Shown here: piece after piece, positions 1 to 5,324 of the stretch
How positions within the stretch are numbered: position 1 is the first letter of the stretch
How the letters are laid out: every line of letters starts with the position of its first letter
Assembly (NCBI GenBank): GCA_963579925.1
Contig: CAUZJA010000172.1
Coordinates: 1-6,019, forward strand
DNA: 6,019 nt
Origin: UBA1151 sp963579925
Lineage (GTDB): Bacteria > Chloroflexota > Dehalococcoidia > Lucifugimonadales > Lucifugimonadaceae
Direction: 5' to 3'
Made by a program: the position numbers and the translations under genes
The notes under the pieces: model-generated
What the model was told of the DNA's origin: nothing
Databases searched by the model: none
What the model saw: only the letters and a program-made list of their open reading frames with translations

Positions 1-442
1 GGCAGAGATTGGCGTGAGGACGAACCTTGACCTACAGGTGTACTCCACCTTCCGTCCTTCACGGATCAATCGAACTTCTGATCAGTTGTCATTCTTTGGC
101 GCTTCTGGATCTCCAGCAGTATGGCCAATTGACTGGCTGCTCAGCGCAATCGTGGCCCTGGAAGATGGGACCGCCGGCGGTGGATTCAACTCCGGTGTCG
201 AGATTCCTGAGTCATCCACAGCACAGGTCTTCAAGCTGAGCAGTGATGATGCAGCGGCAAGCTTTGCTGCTACTGAAGTAGTGAAGGGTTACCAGTTTGA
301 CCAGGCACTCTGGCCTGGCGTGTTTGAAGTTGCTGAAGCACCGATGTACAACCCGGACCTCATCGGCAGCTGGGACCTTGCTCCACCGGGTAACAACCGA
401 GTTGGTGGTGCCAAGCACCCAGAGTTCATCACCCTGAAGTAG
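1..442 (+). CDS. ABC transporter substrate-binding protein, family 5 (C-terminal part, 5' end outside window)
   Basis: This is the last 146 codons of an open frame that is already open at the left edge and stops at TAG 440-442. The start codon and any lipoprotein or secretion signal lie upstream, and the GTG at 14 is only an internal valine. The segment resembles the C-terminal lobe of SBP_bac_5 proteins (the DppA/OppA type). It has a strand entering with Val-Arg-Thr-Asn-Leu-Asp, a Trp-Pro-Ile-Asp-Trp stretch, and a tail region with Trp-Pro-Gly-Val-Phe, then Ala-Pro-Met-Tyr-Asn-Pro and Gly-Ser-Trp-Asp. Such tails are typical of this family near the C terminus. Family members bind peptides, nickel, or, in many environmental bacteria and Thermotoga, oligosaccharides, and deliver them to a membrane permease pair. 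The DppB/DppC-like permeases 366 bases downstream are the likely partners. A strong terminator follows the gene, so it may be transcribed at a different level from the permeases. The ligand cannot be read from this fragment. The family assignment is fairly secure, the substrate is not. Confidence 0.82.
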   Translation, partial: AEIGVRTNLDLQVYSTFRPSRINRTSDQLSFFGASGSPAVWPIDWLLSAIVALEDGTAGGGFNSGVEIPESSTAQVFKLSSDDAAASFAATEVVKGYQFDQALWPGVFEVAEAPMYNPDLIGSWDLAPPGNNRVGGAKHPEFITLK

Positions 443-492
443 TTGAACTGCTAGCGCTGACTTGAAAGAGCACAGCACTGGCAAAGAAGGGA

Positions 493-538
493 GGCCGCTT
501 GGACCTGGCTAGTTCAGGTCTGAGCGGCCCCTCTTTTC
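493..538 (+). terminator. Rho-independent terminator after the substrate-binding protein gene
   Basis: Positions 493-507 pair with 515-529 in an unbroken 15-bp stem with a 7-base loop (508-514). The outer half is GGCCGCT against AGCGGCC and the inner half GACCTG against CAGGTC, joined by two G-T wobble pairs. The stem is followed at once by CCTCTTTTC (530-538), a short T-rich tail. The position, about 50 bases after the stop codon, is right for ending the binding-protein transcript. The tail is interrupted by cytosines, so some read-through into the permease genes is plausible. Confidence 0.85.
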
Positions 539-543
539 AGAGC

Positions 544-741
544 CACGGTTGCTTGCAGCCGTGCTGCCATAGAAGTTGGATTTGCTATCGTAAATTGCTG
601 AGGTCTGGGCCTTTGACCGCCTACGCTTCAGCAATTTGTGGCAGCAACGGCGCTGATCTCTGCATTGAGATTCGCGCGGTTTCTGAAAGAAATGCGTATG
701 GCCGGGACCAAAAGCCCCGGGATCAAATGTGCGGTTGCACG
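544..741 (+). promoter_or_regulatory. Highly structured noncoding region upstream of the permease genes (candidate leader RNA or small RNA)
   Basis: This stretch has no convincing gene, yet much of it can pair. In order I see: a hairpin at 544-563 (CACGGTTG against CAGCCGTG with one wobble); an outer stem TGCTGCCA 562-569 with TGGCAGCA 639-646; a perfect 10-bp stem AAATTGCTGA 592-601 with TCAGCAATTT 628-637, enclosing GGTC 602-605 with GACC 615-618; a hairpin pairing 650-653 with 674-677 and 655-660 with 667-672 (one mismatch, one wobble, 6-base loop); TTTCT 680-684 with AGAAA 688-692; CCGGG 702-706 with CCCGG 716-720; and TGTGC 728-732 with GCACG 737-741. The stretch ends 66 bases before the permease start, with no obvious terminator at its 3' end, which fits a 5' leader better than a free RNA. 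I do not recognise a known riboswitch. Pairing was found by eye, without energies or alignment, and no clear promoter was found. Confidence 0.45.
582..647 (+). repeat. Long imperfect inverted repeat in the intergenic region
   Basis: Positions 582-601 and 628-647 are inverted copies. The innermost 10 bp (592-601 with 628-637) are perfect. Outside these, a run with three G-T wobbles, one C-G pair and one A-C mismatch leads to a second perfect block, TTGCT 582-586 with AGCAA 643-647. Overall 19 of 20 positions can pair in RNA. The 26-base centre can form a small GGTC/GACC stem. In DNA it could be an operator or a small palindromic element, and in RNA a long hairpin. No T tract follows, so it is not a terminator. 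Confidence 0.6.
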
Positions 742-807
742 AATGTTGAGGATTGATAGACAAATGAATAGCGCCAACAAACAAGATTGTATAGGCTTCC
801 TGAACTG

Positions 808-1746
808 ATGGCTAAGTTCATAATTCGGCGATTTTTTACTTCATTCCTCGCGCTCATCGCCTCAACCATTGTGGTGTTCCTGATCTCCCGCGTCATCTCT
901 GACCCGGCAGTACTTCTACTGCCGATGGAGGGGTACGGGATGGACCCGGTTGAGTTTGAGAAGATGAAAGATGCGCTACATCTGAACGACAACGTTGTCG
1001 TGCAATACAGCTACTGGATTGGTGGAATCGCTAAAGGCGATTGGGGGGATGATCTCGCCACCAGGCAGCCCATTGCTCCCAAGCTAAAGGAAAAGTGGTG
1101 GCCAACGGCACAACTGGCTCTCTCAGCATTTATTTTGGCTACCGTCATTGGAATACCCCTTGGAATCTTCTCCGCCGTAAAGAGGGGTACTTACTTAGAC
1201 ATTGGCGGCAGATCATTTGCGGTACTGGGGCAGAGTTTGCCAACGTTCTGGCTTGGAATAGTTGGTATCTTCATATTTGCAGTCCAACTGGGGTGGTTAC
1301 CATCCGGAACTATGGGCGAGGGATTCTTTTTGAATAAGAATTTAATAATGCCAACCGTGGTGTTGGCATGGCTACCTATGGCTGGCTACATGCGCCTGGT
1401 GCGTTCTGCCATGTTGGATGTTTTGGATTCTGAGTACATCAAACTGGCGCGTTCTAAAGGCGTATCTCAGAGGTCGGTGATATGGAAGCATGGCTTCAGG
1501 AATGCAATCCTGGCGCCTCTCACATTTGCCGGTGTATTACTGGCGGGACTGATAACCGGCTCAATAGCGGTTGAGACGGTATTCGCATGGCCGGGGATTG
1601 CGAGGTGGGCTGTAGAGGCTGTGTTCAGCAATAACCTCACGGTGCTCGGCGCCGTGACGCTGGTGTTCACCTTCGCGTTCATCGCGCTCAATTTCATAGT
1701 TGACATCCTTTACGCGTTCGTAGACCCACGGCTGAGGCTGACATGA
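808..1746 (+). CDS. ABC transporter permease, DppB/OppB type
   Basis: This 312-residue inner-membrane protein is one half of the channel of a family-5 (peptide/nickel/oligosaccharide) ABC importer. The first membrane helix is at about residues 10-29, behind the start Met-Ala-Lys-Phe-Ile-Ile-Arg-Arg that is typical of DppB proteins. An extracytoplasmic loop (about 30-98) contains Gly-Asp-Trp-Gly, a family landmark. Further helices fall near 101-124, 134-160, 178-200, 236-257 and 278-303. The cytoplasmic coupling loop that docks with the ATPase (EAA-type) is at about 210-238, with Leu-Ala-Arg-Ser-Lys-Gly followed by Trp-Lys-His-Gly-Phe-Arg-Asn-Ala. The C terminus Asp-Pro-Arg-Leu-Arg is also typical. 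The length matches the family (about 305-340). I chose ATG 808 over the in-frame TTG at 787 because the protein then starts like its relatives. Neither start has a good ribosome-binding site, the best being an AGG at 792-794. The stop overlaps the next gene by 4 bases, so the two are translationally coupled. Confidence 0.93.
   Translation: MAKFIIRRFFTSFLALIASTIVVFLISRVISDPAVLLLPMEGYGMDPVEFEKMKDALHLNDNVVVQYSYWIGGIAKGDWGDDLATRQPIAPKLKEKWWPTAQLALSAFILATVIGIPLGIFSAVKRGTYLDIGGRSFAVLGQSLPTFWLGIVGIFIFAVQLGWLPSGTMGEGFFLNKNLIMPTVVLAWLPMAGYMRLVRSAMLDVLDSEYIKLARSKGVSQRSVIWKHGFRNAILAPLTFAGVLLAGLITGSIAVETVFAWPGIARWAVEAVFSNNLTVLGAVTLVFTFAFIALNFIVDILYAFVDPRLRLT
1734..1737 (+). promoter_or_regulatory. Ribosome-binding site of the second permease gene, inside the first
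   Basis: GAGG lies 5 bases before ATG 1743, within the last codons of the upstream permease. Together with the 4-base ATGA stop/start overlap it supports this start and coupled translation of the two permeases. Confidence 0.6.
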
Positions 1747-2846
1747 TCAGACGAAGATCAAAGTTTGAGCGCACAAATACGGTCCCGTTGAGACCGGAAC
1801 CGGCTCGCGGGATTCTTGAAGGCAGTGTCCGAAAACTTGTTGGGATCCCCGGGTACTTCGTTGGAAGACTCCGTAGAACTCAAACCGTACAGGCCACCAC
1901 CGCGGAAGCTACAGCCGCTCAGAGAATTGAGCGGGTCAGCATAGTTGAAAATGACCTTGGTCCAATACGAAGTACCCTGCGGTTCTTCAGGCGTTGGCCC
2001 GTGTTGTCCAGCTTTATCCTTACGGGCATGATTGTCATGGCGGTCTTTGCCCCGTTGATCACCGCCGGTGATCCTGAGAAGGCAAACCTTCGGCATCGCA
2101 CCTACCCACCCTTCTTTCAGGATAGTGCGGCTGATGCAACTCAGATCGAAAAAGGCCGAGAAGAAGCCAACTACTTCCTTGGCACTGACCAGCTAGGCAG
2201 GGATCTTTGGAGCCGGTTGGCTTACGGGGCTCGAATATCTCTGGCAGTGGCGGCAGTATCACTCGTCAGCGGCATCGTGATCGGGACGGCCCTGGGCCTG
2301 ATAGCTGGCTATTACGGCGGAATAATTGATGAGCTGATCACACGTTTTGTCGATGTCTGGCTGGGACTTCCGTTCATATTAATTGCGCTGGTGATTGCTC
2401 TGGTTATGGGTACCAGCTTTATTACTGTATTCATATTATTGGGTTTATTAGCGTGGACGCCTTTTGTCCGGCAGGTCCGGGCAGAGGTGCTTTCACTCAA
2501 ATATCGTGAGTACGTGTTCTCTGCTCAAATAGCTGGATCATCCACGACGCGTATCCTGGTACGCCACTTGCTACCCGGCGTCATCAACACCGTGATTGTG
2601 ATTGCTACATTCCGGATTGGTCAGCTAATTCTGGTGGAGGCGTTTCTTAGCTTTTTGGGAGCCGGAATTCCACCACCAACACCAGCATGGGGAGCGATGA
2701 TTTCTGACGGGCGTGGCTACTTGCGTGACGCCTGGTGGATTTCCGTGTTCCCGGGCCTGGCGATCTTCCTCACCGTGGCATCAATGAGTTTCTTTGGTGA
2801 TTGGTTGCGTGATCGATTGGACCCAAGACTCAGACAAGTTGACTAG
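1743..2846 (+). CDS. ABC transporter permease, DppC/OppC type, with long N-terminal extension
   Basis: This is the second channel subunit, 367 residues. The first membrane helix is at about 87-107. A family motif, Leu-Gly-Thr-Asp-Gln-Leu-Gly-Arg-Asp, sits at 146-154 just before the transport domain. Helices follow near 164-190, 206-221, 225-240, 280-300 and 333-352. The ATPase-docking EAA-type loop is at about 256-278, with Ala-Gln-Ile-Ala-Gly and then Arg-His-Leu-Leu-Pro. The conserved Phe-Leu-Gly-Ala-Gly-Ile-Pro-Pro-Pro-Thr-Pro-Ala-Trp-Gly segment (304-317) and the closing Gly-Asp-Trp-Leu-Arg-Asp-Arg-Leu-Asp-Pro-Arg are diagnostic of DppC proteins. Most relatives are about 280-320 residues. 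The excess is an Arg-rich, mostly polar N-terminal region (about 1-75) with no clear membrane helix, presumably cytoplasmic. No alternative in-frame start gives a shorter, more typical protein, and the ATG has a GAGG site 5 bases upstream. The family is certain and the cargo is not. Confidence 0.94.
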   Translation: MIRRRSKFERTNTVPLRPEPARGILEGSVRKLVGIPGYFVGRLRRTQTVQATTAEATAAQRIERVSIVENDLGPIRSTLRFFRRWPVLSSFILTGMIVMAVFAPLITAGDPEKANLRHRTYPPFFQDSAADATQIEKGREEANYFLGTDQLGRDLWSRLAYGARISLAVAAVSLVSGIVIGTALGLIAGYYGGIIDELITRFVDVWLGLPFILIALVIALVMGTSFITVFILLGLLAWTPFVRQVRAEVLSLKYREYVFSAQIAGSSTTRILVRHLLPGVINTVIVIATFRIGQLILVEAFLSFLGAGIPPPTPAWGAMISDGRGYLRDAWWISVFPGLAIFLTVASMSFFGDWLRDRLDPRLRQVD

Positions 2847-2853
2847 GCAATAA

Positions 2854-2869
2854 CAGATTCACAAATCTG
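2854..2869 (+). other. Small hairpin between the permease and hydrolase genes
   Basis: CAGATT 2854-2859 pairs perfectly with AATCTG 2864-2869 around a CACA loop, 7 bases after the permease stop. Only CTTT follows, so it is too weak and lacks the T tract for a terminator. It could slow RNA decay or cause mild attenuation. It may also be chance. Confidence 0.3.
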
Positions 2870-2885
2870 CTTTGATCAGGTTTAT

Positions 2886-2890
2886 GAGGT
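2886..2890 (+). promoter_or_regulatory. Ribosome-binding site of the GH31 gene
   Basis: GAGGT (2886-2890) lies 10 bases before ATG 2901 and supports that start. The earlier ATG at 2884 is in another frame and meets a stop within a few codons. Confidence 0.5.
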
Positions 2891-2900
2891 ATTCCCGGAA

Positions 2901-5270
2901 ATGAGTTCGAAAAGTTACGGCCTTCGGCGCATAGAGTCGATGGCGCGTGCTGGGTCCGCGGTTCGATTTAGCGTCGAAACAGACGGCCCACTAGCGACAG
3001 TTGAGCTGTCGATCCCTGCCCACGGAATAATTCGCTACCAAATTATTCCGGACCAGGAAACGCCGTCAGATCGCTATGACTTGCTGGACCCAGAGTGGGA
3101 ACCCGGCACCGAATCGCCTGAGATTTCAGAGAACGACGAGCGAATTATCCTGAGTGCCCATGGAACTCAGGTCGAAATACAACGCGATCCCTGGGCCGTC
3201 GTTGTCAGAGACGAACGTGGCCGACCTGCGTTTTATGAATACCCGGAAGACATAGACGCACGAGCAATACCGCAGAGTAGGGCATCTGGCTTTACCCCGG
3301 GTAATGATGATTCCGGGTCTAGTTGGGTGACGTTTGGACTGGATCCAGAAGAGAGTCTTTTCGGCCTCGGCGAGAAGTTCACATCTATAGACAAACGCGG
3401 CCAACGCATCGTGGCGTGGAACCGCAACCCATACGGCACGCCTAACGAACTGGCGTACAAGAACATCCCATTTATGGTGAGTTCGCGCGGCTACGGACTG
3501 TTCCTGAATGACGCCCACCGGTCAGTCTGGAGTCTTGGGAGCGAGTCGAACGCCGCCGGGACAGTCGAAGTAGCGGGCAACGGCCTGGATCTGTTCATTC
3601 TCGCCGGCTCAAACATGAAAGATGTGCTGAACGGCTACGCTGAGCTCACGGGCCATGCACCACTGCCTCCACGCTGGTCATTTGGCATCTGGCTGTCTCC
3701 AGCTGGTGAGCACGTATTGGGAGAGCCGATAGACCAGACCAGCCTGCTGGCTCTTGCTGATGAGATTCGGGAGCGAAAAGTCCCTTCAGACGTACTTCAT
3801 TTAGATCCGCTCTGGATGAGAGATTCGCACTACTCTGATCTTGAGTGGGACAGGGAGTGGTTTCCTGACCCTGAAGGTATGGTCGCAACCCTGTTGGAGA
3901 AGGGATTCAAGCTTTGCCTGTGGGAGCATCCCTATATTGACGTCCGAACAGAGATGTATCGCGAGGGCAAAGAAAAGGGCTACTTTATCAAGCGCCCGGA
4001 CGGCACCGTCTATGATCAAGAACTCGTCATAAAAGCAATGCGCATCTCAAAGTGGGGTGTGGAAGGCGAACGGCAATACGATCTGGGCGGGATCGTTGAT
4101 TTCACTAATCCTGAAGCCTCAAAGTGGTACGCAGAAAAACATCGCCACCTTCTAGAGATGGGCGTGGCTGTATTCAAGACTGACTTTGGAGAAGAGATTC
4201 CAGAGGACGGAGTCTTCGCCAACGGCAAGACCGGCGCAGAGATGCATAACGTCTATCCGCTGCTCTACAACGAGTCCGTTTTCAATATAACCAAAGAGTA
4301 TTCAGATAAGGCTCTTGTGTGGGGCCGGTCCAGCTTTGCGGGCATCCAGCGCTATCCGGTGCGATGGTCAGGCGACCCGGTTTCTGATTTTCCAAGTTTT
4401 GCCTTGAGTCTCCGCGGTGGCCTCAGCTACGGAATGTCCGGTGATCCATTCTGGTCGTTTGACCTTGGTGGGTTCAGAGGTGACCCTGGACCAAATCTCT
4501 ACGTCCGATGGGCGCAGTGCGGAATGTTGATATCCCATACCCGATTTCACGGAATGTCACTTCGAATGCCCTGGAAACGCGGCGACGAGGTTTTTGACAT
4601 AGTCAAACGCTATTCCGATCTGCGTTATGAACTGCTGCCGTACATCTACGGCATCTCGCTGGAGAGTACCGTCACTAACGTGCCGGTAATGCGTCCTCTC
4701 GGGCTGGAGTTTGAAGATGACCCGGGCAGCATGGTCATCCAGACCGAATACCTGCTGGGCCCTTCAATCCTTGTCGTTCCAGTACTTAACTCAGAAGGTG
4801 ATGTCACCATCTACTTGCCTCCGGGCGACTGGTACGACCTTTGGACAGGTGAGAAGAGGCAAGGCCCCAGCTCGCATCGGATACGAGCGGCGCTAGATCA
4901 TATGCCAGTCTTTGTGCGATCCAACGCAATCATTCCAACCGCTGAGCCGGGTGATTCTGTTCCCGATATGTGGGATCCGCTGAAGATCGCTATCTACCCA
5001 CAAGCCGACGGGCTATTTGAGATACCCGAAGAAAACGGCCTTGTCGCCACGGCGATACGAGCCACTGGTGGAGCCGCAAAACGGGTAAGCGCCAGCGGTC
5101 CGGAACGTGTGTGGGATTTTGTATTTCACGATACGGATGAGCCAGGGTCGGTTTCAGTTGATGCTGGCAGCTCCAATGTGGAGAACTCATGGGAGTACTA
5201 TGCGCTAACGCGTATCCTCACGGTTCACGTGGGGCGATGTGAGTCTGTCGAATTGAAAATTGATGATTAG
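2901..5270 (+). CDS. Glycoside hydrolase family 31, YicI-like alpha-xylosidase/alpha-glucosidase
   Basis: This 789-residue protein fits GH31 enzymes of the YicI type (E. coli YicI is about 772). They release alpha-linked xylose or glucose from the non-reducing end of oligosaccharides with retention of configuration. The N-terminal beta-sandwich (about 1-250) includes the family signature Leu-Phe-Gly-Leu-Gly-Glu-Lys-Phe at 153-160. The (beta/alpha)8 barrel (about 257-600) starts at Pro-Pro-Arg-Trp-Ser-Phe-Gly-Ile-Trp-Leu. The nucleophile is Asp428 in Phe-Lys-Thr-Asp-Phe-Gly-Glu and the acid/base Asp492 in Arg-Trp-Ser-Gly-Asp. Arg476, Trp489 and His550 are further expected active-site residues, and C-terminal beta domains follow. 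No signal peptide or membrane helix is visible, so it should be cytoplasmic. It follows the permeases by 54 bases with a GAGGT site upstream, so it probably acts on what they import. Two positions linked to xylose specificity in YicI look different (Pro303 and a Gly near 269), and residues 370-398 hold an insertion, so true xylosidase activity is uncertain. Other GH31 activities (alpha-glucosidase, alpha-galactosidase) remain possible. Confidence 0.92.
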   Translation: MSSKSYGLRRIESMARAGSAVRFSVETDGPLATVELSIPAHGIIRYQIIPDQETPSDRYDLLDPEWEPGTESPEISENDERIILSAHGTQVEIQRDPWAVVVRDERGRPAFYEYPEDIDARAIPQSRASGFTPGNDDSGSSWVTFGLDPEESLFGLGEKFTSIDKRGQRIVAWNRNPYGTPNELAYKNIPFMVSSRGYGLFLNDAHRSVWSLGSESNAAGTVEVAGNGLDLFILAGSNMKDVLNGYAELTGHAPLPPRWSFGIWLSPAGEHVLGEPIDQTSLLALADEIRERKVPSDVLHLDPLWMRDSHYSDLEWDREWFPDPEGMVATLLEKGFKLCLWEHPYIDVRTEMYREGKEKGYFIKRPDGTVYDQELVIKAMRISKWGVEGERQYDLGGIVDFTNPEASKWYAEKHRHLLEMGVAVFKTDFGEEIPEDGVFANGKTGAEMHNVYPLLYNESVFNITKEYSDKALVWGRSSFAGIQRYPVRWSGDPVSDFPSFALSLRGGLSYGMSGDPFWSFDLGGFRGDPGPNLYVRWAQCGMLISHTRFHGMSLRMPWKRGDEVFDIVKRYSDLRYELLPYIYGISLESTVTNVPVMRPLGLEFEDDPGSMVIQTEYLLGPSILVVPVLNSEGDVTIYLPPGDWYDLWTGEKRQGPSSHRIRAALDHMPVFVRSNAIIPTAEPGDSVPDMWDPLKIAIYPQADGLFEIPEENGLVATAIRATGGAAKRVSASGPERVWDFVFHDTDEPGSVSVDAGSSNVENSWEYYALTRILTVHVGRCESVELKIDD

Positions 5271-5272
5271 CC

Positions 5273-5300
5273 GCAGAGCTTCAGGCCAATTAGGCAGAGC
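5273..5300 (+). repeat. Direct repeat GCAGAGC in the GH31-DUF1800 gap
   Basis: GCAGAGC occurs at 5273-5279 and again at 5294-5300, a period of 21 bases or about two helical turns, in the 54-base gap before the DUF1800 gene. This spacing would suit a regulator dimer, but 7-base repeats arise easily by chance. No promoter elements or terminator are evident in this gap. Confidence 0.2.
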
Positions 5301-5310
5301 GCAGTTGATG

Positions 5311-5320
5311 AGAGGAAGGG
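5311..5320 (+). promoter_or_regulatory. Strong ribosome-binding site of the DUF1800 gene
   Basis: The purine run AGAGGAAGGG ends 4 bases before ATG 5325. It is the strongest Shine-Dalgarno-like site in the window, fixes the start, and suggests efficient translation independent of the upstream gene. Confidence 0.7.
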
Positions 5321-5324
5321 AATT

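Noticed and set aside
582..647. Terminal inverted repeats of an insertion element
   Set aside because: The arms are only 26 bases apart with no transposase remnant and no obvious target duplication. A local RNA hairpin is simpler.
702..741. Second terminator just before the permease genes
   Set aside because: The 5-bp stems at 702-720 and 728-741 lack a following T tract.
499..756. 85-codon + strand open frame in the intergenic region
   Set aside because: It begins inside the terminator stem, runs through all the hairpins, has no ribosome-binding site, and its Cys/Ser/Arg-rich translation resembles no protein family.
509..784. 91-codon - strand open frame in the intergenic region
   Set aside because: It covers the same inverted repeats in the opposite direction, has a low-complexity basic translation and resembles no family. 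Pairing explains the sequence better than coding.
787..807. TTG at 787 as start of the first permease
   Set aside because: It adds seven residues not typical of DppB proteins and has no ribosome-binding site. ATG 808 gives the expected N terminus, although its own site is also weak.
2854..2869. Terminator between the permease and GH31 genes
   Set aside because: The stem is only 6 bp and AT-rich, with CTTT rather than a T tract after it, so it is kept only as a minor hairpin.
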